The notes below the pieces were generated by a model, which made no database searches, was not told the origin of the DNA, and saw nothing but the letters and a program-made list of their open reading frames with translations. Positions 37,975-47,699 of a stretch of DNA of 64,000 nucleotides are shown here, piece by piece. Position numbers and translations under genes: made by a program. Source of the DNA: Clostridiales bacterium (GTDB lineage Bacteria; Bacillota; Clostridia; Oscillospirales; Oscillospiraceae); assembly GCA_021201475.1 (NCBI GenBank), contig JAJQEV010000119.1:30442-94441 (forward strand), given 5' to 3'. Each line of letters opens with the position of its first letter. Position 1 is the stretch's first letter.

Positions 37975-38751
37975 TCAGCGGATGGCGTCCTTCATGGCTT
38001 TCACATACTCTGCCACGGGAGCGACGGCCTCTGTACCGTACTGGGCGATAAGCTTCACGATGGCGGAGCCGACGATAACGCCGTCGGCGCTCTGGCACAT
38101 GGCCCTGGCCTGCTCCGGCGTAGAGACGCCGAAGCCCACGGCGGCGGGAATGTCGCTGGCCTCCTTCACCAGCCGAATCATGGCGGCGATGTCGGTGGTG
38201 ATGTTGGAGCGGACACCGGTGACCCCCAGGGAGGACACGCAGTAGAGGAAGCCCTTCGCCTCGGAGGCGATCATCCGAATCCGGTCATGGGAGGTTGGGG
38301 CAATCATACTGATGAGCTCCAGCCCGGCTGCGGTGCAGGCCCCGTCGAACTCCCCCTTCTCCTCATAGGGGACGTCGGGGAGGATGAGGCCCTGTACCCC
38401 TGCCTCCGCCGCGTTCCGGAGGAAGCGCTCACTGCCGTAGTGGAACACCACGTTGGCGTAGGTCATGAACACCAGGGGGATGGTGAGGCCGTCCTCAGTG
38501 CGGAGGCGCTTCACCAGGGCGAACACATCGTCGGTGGTGCAGCCCTTGGCCAGCGCCCGCTCGTTGGCCTCCTGAATGACGGGGCCTTCGGCAGTGGGGT
38601 CGGAGAAGGGGATGCCCAACTCAATCAAATCCGCCCCGCTCTCCGCCATGGCGCAGACCAGTTTTTCCGTGGTGGCCAGGTCAGGGTCGCCGCAGGTCAG
38701 GAAGGGGATGAACGCCTTCCCGTTTTGAAATGCGTCAGCAATCTTAATCAT
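37975..38751 (-). CDS. trpA: Tryptophan synthase alpha chain
   Basis: 258 residues. Splits indole-3-glycerol phosphate to indole plus glyceraldehyde-3-phosphate within the TrpAB complex. Landmarks are [16 protein letters not shown] (catalytic Glu and Asp region) and GVTGVRSN (phosphate site). Last gene of the trp operon; start overlaps the trpB stop region by 8 bp. Confidence 0.97.
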   Translation of the reverse strand: MIKIADAFQNGKAFIPFLTCGDPDLATTEKLVCAMAESGADLIELGIPFSDPTAEGPVIQEANERALAKGCTTDDVFALVKRLRTEDGLTIPLVFMTYANVVFHYGSERFLRNAAEAGVQGLILPDVPYEEKGEFDGACTAAGLELISMIAPTSHDRIRMIASEAKGFLYCVSSLGVTGVRSNITTDIAAMIRLVKEASDIPAAVGFGVSTPEQARAMCQSADGVIVGSAIVKLIAQYGTEAVAPVAEYVKAMKDAIR

Positions 38752-39931
38752 CGTACAAATTCTCCCCTCTGTAGCGTGCCATGGCAGCGCAGTCCTTGTC
38801 GCCTCGTCCGGACAGGGTGATGACCATCAGCTTGTCCTTCCCCATGGTGGGGGCCAGCTTGATGGCCTGGGCCACGGCGTGGGCAGACTCGATGGCAGGA
38901 ATGATGCCCTCGGTGCGGCTCAGGTACTCAAAGGCGCAGACGGCCTCCTCGTCGGTGATGCTGACGTACTCCGCCCGGCCGATGTCGTGGAGCCAGGCGT
39001 GCTCCGGGCCGATGCCGGGGTAATCCAGCCCGGCGGAGATGGAGTACACCGGGGCGATTTGGCCGTACTCGTCCTGGCAGAAGTAGCTCTTCATGCCGTG
39101 GAAGATGCCCAGGGAGCCGGTGTTGATGGTGGCGGCGGTCTCCTTGGTGTCAATGCCCCGGCCTGCGGCCTCGCAGCCGATGAGCCGCACGTCCTTGTCC
39201 TCCAGGAAGTTATAAAAGGTGCCGATGGCGTTGGAGCCGCCGCCCACGCAGGCCAGCACCACGTCAGGAAGCCGCCCTTCGGCCTCCAGCATTTGGGCCT
39301 TGATTTCCTTGGAGATGACCGCCTGGAAGTCCCGGACGATGGTGGGGAAGGGGTGGGGCCCCATGCAGGAGCCCAGGAGATAGTGGGTATCGTCAATGCG
39401 GCTCGTCCACTCCCGGAAGCAGGCGGAGCAGGCGTCCTTCAAGGTGGCGGTGCCGGACTCGACCCCGTGGACTCTGGCCCCCATGAGCCGCATCCGGTAG
39501 ACGTTCAGGGCCTGGCGCTCCATGTCCACCCTGCCCATGTAGATGTCGCACTCCATGCCCAGGTAGGCCGCCACCGTGGCGGTGGCTACGCCGTGCTGAC
39601 CCGCGCCGGTCTCGGCAATCAGGCGGGTCTTGCCCATCTTCTTGGCTAACAGAGCCTGGCCCAGGGCGTTGTTGATTTTATGGGCGCCGGTGTGGTTCAA
39701 ATCCTCCCGTTTCAGGTAGATTTTCGCCCCGCCCAGGTCCCTGGTCATCCGCTCCGCGTAGTACAGCAGGGAGGGGCGGTTTGCGTAGTTGTTCAGGAGG
39801 GTGGTCAGCTCGGCCTGAAAGGCCGGGTCGTCCTTATATTGATTGTAGGCTGTCTCCAGCTCGATCACCGCATTCATCAGCGTCTCCGGGATATACTGCC
39901 CGCCGTGAATGCCGAATTTTCCGTTTGACAT
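38744..39931 (-). CDS. trpB: Tryptophan synthase beta chain
   Basis: 395 residues. PLP enzyme that joins indole and serine. PLP Lys in [20 protein letters not shown], glycine loop GGGSNAIG, and start [17 protein letters not shown], which identifies the TrpB1 type. Pairs with TrpA. Confidence 0.97.
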   Translation of the reverse strand: MSNGKFGIHGGQYIPETLMNAVIELETAYNQYKDDPAFQAELTTLLNNYANRPSLLYYAERMTRDLGGAKIYLKREDLNHTGAHKINNALGQALLAKKMGKTRLIAETGAGQHGVATATVAAYLGMECDIYMGRVDMERQALNVYRMRLMGARVHGVESGTATLKDACSACFREWTSRIDDTHYLLGSCMGPHPFPTIVRDFQAVISKEIKAQMLEAEGRLPDVVLACVGGGSNAIGTFYNFLEDKDVRLIGCEAAGRGIDTKETAATINTGSLGIFHGMKSYFCQDEYGQIAPVYSISAGLDYPGIGPEHAWLHDIGRAEYVSITDEEAVCAFEYLSRTEGIIPAIESAHAVAQAIKLAPTMGKDKLMVITLSGRGDKDCAAMARYRGENLYDD

Positions 39932-39964
39932 GGGGAATTGCTCCTTTACTTGTAGAATGGCCCC

Positions 39965-40573
39965 TCAGGGGAGGGCGCGGGCTGCGGCCACCGCCCGGCG
40001 CATCTTGTCCGGGTCTTTCAGGCGGTCGGTCTCGATGCCGCTGGAGATGTCCACCCCCCAGGGGTGTACCTGGGCGATGGCGGCGGAGAGGTTCTCCGGC
40101 GTCAGCCCCCCTGCCAGCAGGAAGGGGCGGGATACCCCCGCCACCAGGCTCCAGTCAAAGGTGACGCCGCAGCCGGTGCCGCTGTCTAAGAGGGGCATGG
40201 CCGCCGGAGTCTGGACGGCGGCGGCCACGTCCGCCGGGGTCTTCACCTGGAAGGCTTTCCAGACGGGCTTCCCGGCGGCGTCGGACAGGGCGCGGATGGT
40301 GTCCGCCGTCTCGTGGCCGTGGAGCTGGGCGATGTCAATGACCCCGGCCCGAAGCAGCCCTTCCATGTAAGGCAAATCGTCGTCCACAAACACCCCTACC
40401 AGGGGGATGGCGCTGTCCAGCGCCTCCCGCATCCGCCCGGCCTGCTCCGGGGAGATGGCCCGCCAGAATTTCGGGTTCCGGGCCAGAATCACCCCGGCGT
40501 AGTCCGGTTTGACGGCGTTGACGGCGGCGATGTCCTCCAGCCGCCGCAGGCCGCAAAGCTTGATTTTCGTCAT
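39965..40573 (-). CDS. trpF: Phosphoribosylanthranilate isomerase
   Basis: 202 residues, TIM barrel. Amadori isomerisation of PRA to CdRP. Landmarks are KLCGLRRLEDI (active-site Cys) and LAGGLTPENL and the phosphate-binding GVDISSGIE. Overlaps trpC by 4 bp. Confidence 0.95.
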   Translation of the reverse strand: MTKIKLCGLRRLEDIAAVNAVKPDYAGVILARNPKFWRAISPEQAGRMREALDSAIPLVGVFVDDDLPYMEGLLRAGVIDIAQLHGHETADTIRALSDAAGKPVWKAFQVKTPADVAAAVQTPAAMPLLDSGTGCGVTFDWSLVAGVSRPFLLAGGLTPENLSAAIAQVHPWGVDISSGIETDRLKDPDKMRRAVAAARALP

Positions 40574-41361
40574 AGGGCGGCACCCCTGAGGGCGTCCAGC
40601 ATCCGTTTCTTATCGGCGGCACGCATCAGCGTCTCCCCGATGAGTACGGCATCCGCCCCGATGGCCCGCAGGGCGGCCACGTCCGCCGGGGTTTTCACCC
40701 CGGACTCCGCCACATAGAGGGCTTCCGGGGGAATCTGATCCCGCAGACGGGCGGCGTTGGAGAAGTCCACCGAGAAGTCCTTCAAGTTCCGGTTGTTCAC
40801 CCCGATGATGGTCGCCCCAGCCTCCACGGCGGAGGCGATTTCTTTCGCGTCGTGGGTCTCCACCAGGGCGGCCAGCCCCAGCCGGTGGCACAGCTCCAGG
40901 TACCGGGCCACCGTGGCGGTGTCCAGAATGGCGCAAATCAGCAGCACGCAGTTGGCCCCCATGACCTTGGCCTGATAAATCTGGTACTCGTCCACCACGA
41001 AGTCCTTCCGCAGCATGGGGATGGAGACGGCGGCGCGAATCTCCCTGAAAATCTGGTCAGAGCCTAAAAACCACTTTGGCTCTGTCAGGCAGGAGATGCA
41101 GTCCGCCCCCGCCGCCTCATAGTCCCTGGCGATGTCCAGATAGGGGAAGTCCTTCGCAATGACCCCCTTGGAGGGGGACGCCTTCTTCACCTCGCAGATG
41201 AAACTCATCCCTTCCTTCCGCAGGGCGGCGTCAAAGGCCGCGCCGTTTGCCAGGCCGCCCTGCTGGGCCAACTCCTGCATCACGTCCAGGGAGTTCTCCT
41301 CGCTGTCCCGCAGCACCCGCTGCCGGGCGTAGTCGGCAATGGTGTCCAGGATGTTACTCAC
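40570..41361 (-). CDS. trpC: Indole-3-glycerol phosphate synthase
   Basis: 263 residues, TIM barrel. Ring closure of CdRP. Landmarks are [15 protein letters not shown] (active-site Lys and Glu) and [11 protein letters not shown] and [10 protein letters not shown]. Overlaps trpD by 8 bp. Confidence 0.96.
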   Translation of the reverse strand: MSNILDTIADYARQRVLRDSEENSLDVMQELAQQGGLANGAAFDAALRKEGMSFICEVKKASPSKGVIAKDFPYLDIARDYEAAGADCISCLTEPKWFLGSDQIFREIRAAVSIPMLRKDFVVDEYQIYQAKVMGANCVLLICAILDTATVARYLELCHRLGLAALVETHDAKEIASAVEAGATIIGVNNRNLKDFSVDFSNAARLRDQIPPEALYVAESGVKTPADVAALRAIGADAVLIGETLMRAADKKRMLDALRGAAL

Positions 41362-42379
41362 GGTTGGACTCCCGAATCAGCGCCTGGAGCTTCTCATAGG
41401 CCGCGCCGGAGTCGATGAGCTGGCCCGCCAGCTTGATGCCGTCGGCGATGGAGGGCGTTTGCTCCGCGATATAGAGGGCAGAACCGGCGTTCATCAGCAC
41501 CACGTCGCGCTTGGGGCCGGTCAACTTGCCGGTGAGGATGTCGGTGACGATTTTGGCGTTCTCCTCCGGCGTGCCGCCCACGATGTCTGCCTTGGTGGCA
41601 CGGGTCAGGCCGAAGTCCTCCGGCTTCAGAACGTAGCTCCAATACTCCCCGTCGTGGAACTCGCAGACGGTGGTGGGGGCGCTGATGGACAGTTCATCCA
41701 GCTTATCCTGCCCATGCACCACCATGCCCCGCTGCACGCCCAGACTGGTCAGCACCCGGGCCAGAGGCTCCACCAGATACTCGTCATAGACCCCCAGCAG
41801 CTCATAGTAGGGCTTGGCGGGGTTGGAGATGGGGCCGAGAATGTTGAACACGGTGCGGAAGCCCAGCTCCTTGCGGATGGCCCCCACATATTTCATGGCG
41901 GGGTGGAACCGCTGGGCGAACATGAAGCAGATGCCGATCTCCTGGAGCAGGCGGGCGCAGGTCTCCGGTCCCTCCTGGATGTTGACCCCCAGGGTCTCCA
42001 GGCAGTCGGCGGTGCCGCAGCTGGAGGAGGCGGCCCGGTTGCCGTGCTTGGCCACCTTCACCCCGCCTGCCGCCATGACGAACATGGAGGTGGTGGAGAT
42101 GTTGAAGCTGTGGGCGTTGTCGCCGCCGGTGCCCACGATTTCCATGGTTTTCAGCCCGCCGCCGTCCACCGGCACAGCCAGCTCGCTCATGGCGGCGGCG
42201 CAGCCGGAGATCTCATCGGCGGTCTCCGCCTTGGCGCTCTTGGTGGAGAGGGCCGCCAGGAAGGCGGAGGTCTGGGTGGGGGTGGTCTCGCCCCGCATGA
42301 TTTCACCCATGACCTGATAGGCTTCGTCGTAGGTCAGGTCTTCCTTGATGACGATTTTCACGATGGCTTCCTTAATCAT
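41354..42379 (-). CDS. trpD: Anthranilate phosphoribosyltransferase
   Basis: 341 residues. Transfers ribose-5-P from PRPP to anthranilate. Landmarks are [14 protein letters not shown] (PRPP) and [18 protein letters not shown]. Lies 1 bp after trpG, so coupled translation is likely. Confidence 0.97.
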   Translation of the reverse strand: MIKEAIVKIVIKEDLTYDEAYQVMGEIMRGETTPTQTSAFLAALSTKSAKAETADEISGCAAAMSELAVPVDGGGLKTMEIVGTGGDNAHSFNISTTSMFVMAAGGVKVAKHGNRAASSSCGTADCLETLGVNIQEGPETCARLLQEIGICFMFAQRFHPAMKYVGAIRKELGFRTVFNILGPISNPAKPYYELLGVYDEYLVEPLARVLTSLGVQRGMVVHGQDKLDELSISAPTTVCEFHDGEYWSYVLKPEDFGLTRATKADIVGGTPEENAKIVTDILTGKLTGPKRDVVLMNAGSALYIAEQTPSIADGIKLAGQLIDSGAAYEKLQALIRESNRE

Positions 42380-42380
42380 T

Positions 42381-42968
42381 TCAGTTACCTCCAGTTTTGA
42401 TTTGAATTTGAATGAAATTTTGCAATATGATTTTTCCGCAGGGGGTCAGGATGGACTCCGGGTGGAATTGCAGACCAAAGACAGGATATGCGGTGTGCTG
42501 CACCGCCATGACCTCCCCGTCCTCCGTCCGGGCGGTGACCCGGAGGCAGGAGGGCAAGCTGCCCTCCACGGCGGAGAGGGAGTGATACCGGGCCACCGGC
42601 TCCGTCTCCCCGCACCCCCGGAACAGGGGGCAGGCCGGGTCGAGGGCGGCGCGGGACTGCTTGCCGTGCATCAGCTCCTTCGCGTAGCTGACGGTGCCGC
42701 CGAAGGCTTCGCAGATGGCCTGATGACCCAGGCAGACCCCCAGGATGGGGATTTTCCCGGCGAAGCGGAGGGCGGCCTCCTCGCAGATGCCCGCGTCCTT
42801 CGGCCGTCCGGGGCCGGGGGACAGGACGATGTGGGAGGGGGACAGGGCGGCGATTTCCTCCAGCGTGATTTGGTCATTCCGCACCACTTGAATATCGGGG
42901 TCGATGCCTCCGATGAGCTGATAGAGGTTATAGGAGAAGCTGTCATAATTGTCGATGAGCAAAATCAT
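42381..42968 (-). CDS. trpG: Anthranilate synthase component II (glutamine amidotransferase)
   Basis: 195 residues. Class I amidotransferase supplying ammonia to TrpE. Triad Cys in GVCLGHQAI and His/Glu in QFHPESI; opens with [14 protein letters not shown]. The start chosen is this Met; upstream in-frame codons run into trpE. May also serve folate synthesis (PabA), as no separate pabA is seen. Confidence 0.95.
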   Translation of the reverse strand: MILLIDNYDSFSYNLYQLIGGIDPDIQVVRNDQITLEEIAALSPSHIVLSPGPGRPKDAGICEEAALRFAGKIPILGVCLGHQAICEAFGGTVSYAKELMHGKQSRAALDPACPLFRGCGETEPVARYHSLSAVEGSLPSCLRVTARTEDGEVMAVQHTAYPVFGLQFHPESILTPCGKIILQNFIQIQIKTGGN

Positions 42969-42969
42969 G

Positions 42970-44445
42970 TCAGTCAATCCCCCCTTCGCTGGCGCGGACG
43001 GCGTTGACGCAGGCCGCCGCCTTGTTGATGCATTCCTGATATTCCTTCTCAGGCACGGAGTCGGCCACGATGCCCGCCCCGGAGCGGACAAAGACCTTGC
43101 CGTTCTTCTTGAAGGCCAGCCGGATGGCGATGCAGGTGTCCATGTTGCCGGTGAAGTCGATATAGCCGATGGCCCCGCCGTAGATGCCCCGCTTGTTGTT
43201 CTCCAGCTCGTTAATAATCTCGCAGGCCCGAATTTTGGGGGCGCCGGACAGGGTGCCTGCCGGGAGGACGCAGCCTATGGCATCCAGGGCGTCGCAGTCC
43301 TCCCGAATCTCCCCCCGGACGGTGGAGCCGATGTGCATGACGTGGGAGTACCGCAGCACCTCCATGTACTGCTCCACCTCCACCGTGCCGAATTTGGAGA
43401 GGCGGCCAATGTCGTTCCGGCCTAAATCCACCAGCATATTGTGCTCGCTGCACTCCTTGGGGTCGGCCAGGAGACCCGCCTCCAGGGCTTTGTCCTCCTC
43501 CTCGGTGGCCCCTCTGGGGCGGGTGCCCGCCAGGGGGAAGGTGTGAAGGACGCCGTCCTGGAGCTTCACCAGCGTCTCCGGGGAGGCTCCGGCCATCTCG
43601 ATGTCGTCCGACACCATGTAGAACATATAGGGGGAGGGGTTGCTGGCCCGGAGGAGCCGGTAGGTGTCAAACAGGCTGCCCTCCGCCTCCGCCTCCAGCC
43701 GGTTGGACAGCACCACCTGGAAGATGTCCCCCTCGTAGATGTAGCGCCGGGCCTTCTCCACCATAGCGCAGTAGGCATCCTTGTCAAAGAGGGGGCGGAA
43801 GTCGCTTTTCAGTACCAAAGGCTTATTCTGCTTCGGGGTGCCGTGCTGGATGAGCTGCACCATCTGGTCCAGCTCCAGCAGGGCCTTGCCGTAGTTCTCC
43901 TCCAGCTCGTCGGTTTTGATGTTGACGATGACGGTGATGGTCTGCCTGTAGTTGTCAAAGCAAATCAGCTTGTCGAACAGCATCAGATCCACATCGTTGA
44001 ACCGCTCCTCGTCCTCCGCGTCCAGATTCAGGCTGGGTTCGGCGTACTTGATATAGTCATAGGAGAAGTAGCCCATCAGTCCGCCGGTGAAGGGGGGCAG
44101 CCCCTGGATGCGGGGGGCGCGGTTGTCGGCTACGACCTGGCGGATGTACTGGGCGGGGTCCTTCGTCTCCACCGTCATGGTGAAGCCGGAGGTGATTCTC
44201 AGCGTCCCGTCCTGGCAGGTCAGCTCCAGCTTGGGGTCATAGCCCAGGAAGGTGTAGCGTCCCCAGGTCTGCTGCTGCTCGGCGGATTCCAGCAGGAAAC
44301 AGTGGCGGCTAACGGATTTCAGAATCCGCAGCAGTTCCACCGGTGTGCGGCAGTCGGAGAGGATGGTGCGGCTGACGGGGATGCAGTTATAATCGTCCCG
44401 GTAGCCTCTGGCCTCCTCCAGGGTGGGCAGGTAGGTGATACTCAT
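42970..44445 (-). CDS. trpE: Anthranilate synthase component I
   Basis: 491 residues. Converts chorismate to anthranilate with TrpG. The feedback site (LLESAEQQQTWGRY) is near residue 50, and the C-terminal chorismate-binding region (LPAGTLSGAPKIRA, FVRSGAGIVADSVPEKEY) matches. The start is the ATG with AGGAGCGACGACACC; the frame is open further into the T-box leader but without a site. First gene of the operon. Confidence 0.97.
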   Translation of the reverse strand: MSITYLPTLEEARGYRDDYNCIPVSRTILSDCRTPVELLRILKSVSRHCFLLESAEQQQTWGRYTFLGYDPKLELTCQDGTLRITSGFTMTVETKDPAQYIRQVVADNRAPRIQGLPPFTGGLMGYFSYDYIKYAEPSLNLDAEDEERFNDVDLMLFDKLICFDNYRQTITVIVNIKTDELEENYGKALLELDQMVQLIQHGTPKQNKPLVLKSDFRPLFDKDAYCAMVEKARRYIYEGDIFQVVLSNRLEAEAEGSLFDTYRLLRASNPSPYMFYMVSDDIEMAGASPETLVKLQDGVLHTFPLAGTRPRGATEEEDKALEAGLLADPKECSEHNMLVDLGRNDIGRLSKFGTVEVEQYMEVLRYSHVMHIGSTVRGEIREDCDALDAIGCVLPAGTLSGAPKIRACEIINELENNKRGIYGGAIGYIDFTGNMDTCIAIRLAFKKNGKVFVRSGAGIVADSVPEKEYQECINKAAACVNAVRASEGGID

Positions 44446-44472
44446 GGTGTCGTCGCTCCTTTTTGTGACATG

Positions 44473-44754
44473 AAAAAACCGCCCATGAGAAGAACTTCTC
44501 AAGGACGGATTGCTCCGCGGTGCCACCTTGCTTCGTGGGAGACCCACGCACTTTTGAGATACCAGCATATCTCCGGCTGCTGACGTGAGCCGAACGTCGC
44601 GGCATACTGAGAGCGTTCCCGCTCCGTTCCCCGCGCCCTCAGTGGACCATTGTGACGCGCAGCCGCTGCCGACTTCCCAGCCCTGTCAGCTCTCTGTGAG
44701 TACCTCTCGCGCCTTTACTTCCACCTCAACGGTTTCATGGACGATATTTAACTA
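44473..44754 (-). ncRNA. T-box leader of the trp operon (tRNA-Trp sensor)
   Basis: On the minus strand: E-loop AAGTA, AGAGAG, specifier UGG (44647-44649, flanked by the helix GTGGA/TCCAC), T-box AGGTGGCACCGCGG (44515-44528) and a terminator with six T. Specifier UGG is the only Trp codon, matching the operon content. Low charged tRNA-Trp would open expression of all seven genes. Confidence 0.92.
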
Positions 44755-44760
44755 TAGCCT

Positions 44761-44789
44761 ATTATATGCGCCTCATCCGGTTTTGTCAA
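44761..44789 (-). promoter_or_regulatory. Sigma-A promoter of the trp operon
   Basis: TTGACA, exactly 17 bp, TATAAT on the minus strand, just ahead of the T-box leader. Confidence 0.9.
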
Positions 44790-44898
44790 CATTTATTTTA
44801 GAAACAGGGTGGGAAACTTTCTGCGGCTCAGGAAATCCACGGTGATTCGCCTGCGATGTTTCCCCGGCAGAGCTTTTCCAAAGCTGTGCAAAAATCGG

Positions 44899-44927
44899 TT
44901 GACAAACGTTTCGCTCTGTGCTATCAT
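44899..44927 (+). promoter_or_regulatory. Sigma-A promoter driving the hairpin leader
   Basis: TTGACA, 17 bp, TATCAT, transcribing away from trp toward the hypothetical gene at 45107. Confidence 0.75.
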
Positions 44928-44933
44928 GGATAC

Positions 44934-45056
44934 AGTTCCGGAGGGAACGCAAAACACTATTGCTATTGATTGGATGAGTCAATGGGGGTAGTGTTTCTCT
45001 TTTTGCTTTGCACTATGCCCTGTTGACCCACCATCAGGGCATAGTGCTTTTCTTTT
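44934..45056 (+). ncRNA. Unrecognised structured leader with two tandem terminator-like hairpins
   Basis: After a small stem (GTTCC/GGAAC), hairpin 2 pairs AAACACTA (44952-44959) with TAGTGTTT (44989-44996), then TCTCTTTTT; hairpin 3 pairs GCACTATGCCCTG (45010-45022) with CAGGGCATAGTGC (45035-45047), then TTTTCTTTT. CACTAT of hairpin 2 could instead pair with ATAGTG of hairpin 3. The layout resembles an attenuator or a small RNA; no known family is recognised. Confidence 0.55.
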
Positions 45057-45106
45057 GCACTTGCTCCAGCCAACAGCCATGCGCTGATTTTTTGGAGGTA
45101 TGTGAC

Positions 45107-45529
45107 ATGGATATCTATGAAAACAACAAACTCTGTTCCATCGGCTACAAGCTGTCCTTCGCAAAGGAATTTCGTCTCGATACGAGAGACATCCCGGAGC
45201 ACCTGGACGTTCCCACCGCAAAGTACGCGGTGCAGCGGTACCTGAAGCGGAACGACAAACTTCTCAGGAAACTCGTTCCCGAAAGCTACGCGCTGCGGCT
45301 TGCCTCCGGCAAGGTCAGGGCCAGGCGCCTGGTGTGCGTCTCCTCCGCTGAAAAGCTGGAACTGCCCGGCAACTGGGCGGAGCTGAAGCTCGTTGTAGAC
45401 GCCAGGGGCATCACCGTCCAGAGGCTCCGCCTCACGCTGGACTACCCGGATCAGTGCGCCAGGAAGCGGTTCACCTCGTCCACCATCTCCTCCTGGACAC
45501 CGGAGGACGGCGGAACGGGAACCGTATAA
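45107..45529 (+). CDS. Hypothetical protein behind a structured leader
   Basis: 140 residues, soluble, no signal peptide. TTTTTGGAGGTATGTGAC precedes the ATG, so the start is secure. The middle (PTAKYAVQRYLKRNDKLLRKLVPE) is helical and basic, followed by beta-rich segments (KLVVDARGITVQRLRLTL). I do not recognise a family. It stands alone between the divergent trp operon and the convergent PfkB gene. Confidence 0.6.
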   Translation: MDIYENNKLCSIGYKLSFAKEFRLDTRDIPEHLDVPTAKYAVQRYLKRNDKLLRKLVPESYALRLASGKVRARRLVCVSSAEKLELPGNWAELKLVVDARGITVQRLRLTLDYPDQCARKRFTSSTISSWTPEDGGTGTV

Positions 45530-45575
45530 TACGCCCCGGCAGCGGACGCCGCCAGCTTGAACCAAACGCGCAAAA

Positions 45576-45620
45576 CAGCCCGCCGGGAGGCACCGAACCG
45601 GCAAGCCTCCCAGCGGGCTG
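45576..45620 (-). terminator. Terminator of the PfkB gene
   Basis: On the minus strand a 16-bp imperfect stem (GCAGCCCGCTGGGAGGC with its partner) is followed by TTTT. Confidence 0.7.
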
Positions 45621-45638
45621 CAAGTCAAAAAACAGTCG

Positions 45639-46772
45639 TCAGGCTTCTGCCGGGGTGTTATACTCCCACCCGGCGAGGATGAGCCGCTTCAACTGGGGGA
45701 TGGTCAGCAGGCCACCCAGCACCTCGGAGCTGGAGACGCAGCTCGCCCCCTCAGCCGCGGCCAGGGAGACGCAGGCGTCAGGCCGCTCCCCGTCCAAAAG
45801 GGCGGTCAGGAAGGCGGCGACGCAGACCTCGCCGGCGCCCGTATCGGAGAGGAAGGGATCCGCCTTAAAACTGGGCTGAACGATTTCCCGATTGGCCCAC
45901 TGGCGGGCGTTCAGCCCGTGGCCGTCGCAGAATCGGGAGACCCGCTCCTGGCAGCTGGTGCGCAGGTACAGGCCAGTGGTGCCGCTTTTCACCAAAACCG
46001 CGCCGCAGCCCTGCTCCAGCACCCACTGGGCCAGCGGGGCAGCGTCCCGGCGAGGCACCACATGATTGGTGATGTCCGACGGAACCCCATCGCCCAGCAG
46101 GGCGTTGTAGCGCTCCCGATCCAGAACCCAGCACAGGTCTACAAAGCGGGGGATGAAGAAGTCCACATAGGGTAGCACTGCTTTCAGGACGGTGGGCCAG
46201 TCAATCAGTCCGCCGTCAGAATCCGGGTCCAGGGAGGAGAAGTCCATACAGGTGATGCAGCCGAAGGTCTTGGCCCGCCGGAACAGCGTGACCAGTTCGA
46301 TGCCGTCGTCCTGGTACATCCCCCGCATAATGGGCGGGTAGCCGAAGTGGAACAGCTCCGCCTCCAGCAGTGCGCTGTCCGGCACGTCAGTATTCATAAA
46401 AAACTCGTTGGCTCCGGCATTGTGAAGGATGAAGGGAGCGGTGCCGGGGACGGAAATGAAGATGGAGTAGGCGGTGGAGCTGCTCTTATCGACGATCAGA
46501 TGGTCAGCCGCCTCGGCCTGCTGCAAATCGTTCTGGACAATGCGGCCAAAGGCGTCGGAGCCGATCTTTCCGATGAGCTGCACATCGCTGCCCAGCATCT
46601 TCAGGGCAAGCCCCGTGTTCCCCACGCTGCCGCCGGTGTGGACGGCGGCGCGCTTCACCTGGATGATCTTTCCCGGGTCAAGCAGCTCGGCGGGGTGCGC
46701 ATAGGTTGTCAGGGGAGAAAAGACGGGACAAATATCCATGCAGATCTGTCCCGCGGAAATCACTTTATGCAC
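45639..46772 (-). CDS. PfkB-family carbohydrate kinase
   Basis: 377 residues of the ribokinase fold: N-terminal GGSVGNTGLAL sugar motif and C-terminal anion-hole motif, here SDTGAGEVCVAAFL. The usual GAGD is GAGE: the catalytic Asp is replaced by Glu315. Phosphorylates a sugar or nucleoside; the specific substrate is not readable. The Glu change may alter activity. Length is longer than the usual 300-330. Own promoter in the 270-bp divergent region to the MarR gene. Confidence 0.85.
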   Translation of the reverse strand: MHKVISAGQICMDICPVFSPLTTYAHPAELLDPGKIIQVKRAAVHTGGSVGNTGLALKMLGSDVQLIGKIGSDAFGRIVQNDLQQAEAADHLIVDKSSSTAYSIFISVPGTAPFILHNAGANEFFMNTDVPDSALLEAELFHFGYPPIMRGMYQDDGIELVTLFRRAKTFGCITCMDFSSLDPDSDGGLIDWPTVLKAVLPYVDFFIPRFVDLCWVLDRERYNALLGDGVPSDITNHVVPRRDAAPLAQWVLEQGCGAVLVKSGTTGLYLRTSCQERVSRFCDGHGLNARQWANREIVQPSFKADPFLSDTGAGEVCVAAFLTALLDGERPDACVSLAAAEGASCVSSSEVLGGLLTIPQLKRLILAGWEYNTPAEA

Positions 46773-46896
46773 GAGCCTTTAGCCTCACTTTCAAGCGGCG
46801 GGAAGGCCGCCTGCTGTGTACGGCGGCGACCCTGGGCGGAGCGCTTCTCTGTCTCACTGCTCCGGAAACGGGAACAGTATAGTATCCGGTACAGTT

Positions 46897-46926
46897 AATT
46901 GTAGCTGTTTTACAAGAAAAAGTCAA
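46897..46926 (-). promoter_or_regulatory. Promoter of the PfkB gene
   Basis: TTGACT, 17-18 bp, TACAAT on the minus strand. Confidence 0.6.
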
Positions 46927-46979
46927 TTTGAAATTGTGGTTTTCTATGGAAATTGCAGGATTTTATAAGCTTTGGTACC

Positions 46980-47008
46980 TTGACAACTGAAAACTGCTTT
47001 GGTATAAT
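46980..47008 (+). promoter_or_regulatory. Promoter of the MarR gene
   Basis: TTGACA, 17 bp, TATAAT. The first in-frame ATG touches the -10, which excludes it as the start. Confidence 0.8.
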
Positions 47009-47044
47009 ATGACAAAAGTAATTGCTGAAAGGAGCCACACCCGT

Positions 47045-47581
47045 ATGAAAGAGGAATCGGAACGCCTGACAGGGGCGGGGCATGAGCACAAAGGGCATTC
47101 CCGGGAGGACAAAACGCAGGAGAGCCTGGGGACGAAGCTGGACCGCTGCGCCCATTTCCTCTATCATCGGCAGCACAGCGGCGGCCGGGGCCAGGGTAAG
47201 ATTTTGAAGATCCTGTCCGTCAGCGGCCCCTTGACCCAAAAGGAACTGCAGGACAGGCTGGACATCCAGGCCGGCTCCATGAGTGAGATCGCCGCAAAGC
47301 TGGAATGCAAGGGGCTGATTACCCGCACTAAGGACGACTCCGACAAGCGCCGCATCCTGCTGACCATCACCGACGAGGGCCGGGCGGACGTGGCCCGATA
47401 TGGAGAGGCCAGGAAGCGAGAGAGCCAGATGTTCGACGTGCTGACGGAGGAGGAGCAGCGCCAGCTGGACGCGCTGCTGAGCCGCCTGCTGGAGAGCTGG
47501 GAGGGCCAGTGGAAGCGCCCTCCCCGGAAGGGCCACGGCCATCACGCTCCGAAAGAGCAGGACGGCGAGGTAACAGAATAA
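47045..47581 (+). CDS. MarR-family transcriptional regulator
   Basis: 178 residues. Winged helix with GKILKILSVSGPLTQKELQDRL (helix 2-3) and the recognition region AGSMSEIAAKLECKGLITR followed by the wing DDSDKRRILLTITDEG. C-terminal tail is His-rich (GHGHHAP). Ligand and targets unknown. The start is the ATG after AAAGGAGCCACACCCGT; the upstream ATG lies on the -10. No partner efflux gene adjoins it. Confidence 0.9.
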   Translation: MKEESERLTGAGHEHKGHSREDKTQESLGTKLDRCAHFLYHRQHSGGRGQGKILKILSVSGPLTQKELQDRLDIQAGSMSEIAAKLECKGLITRTKDDSDKRRILLTITDEGRADVARYGEARKRESQMFDVLTEEEQRQLDALLSRLLESWEGQWKRPPRKGHGHHAPKEQDGEVTE

Positions 47582-47594
47582 GGAGAAAACAGGA

Positions 47595-47637
47595 AACGCC
47601 TGACAGCGGCCATTCAGCCAAGGTCAGGCGTTCTTTT
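47595..47637 (+). terminator. Terminator after the MarR gene
   Basis: AACGCCTGAC (47595-47604) pairs with GTCAGGCGTT (47623-47632), then CTTTT. A second hairpin, GGGGCTGCGC/GCGCAGCCCC (47640-47664), follows. Confidence 0.8.
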
Positions 47638-47699
47638 GTGGGGCTGCGCAGGGTGCGCAGCCCCACAGATTCCGCTGCTCCGTCACAGGTCAGGCCCCA

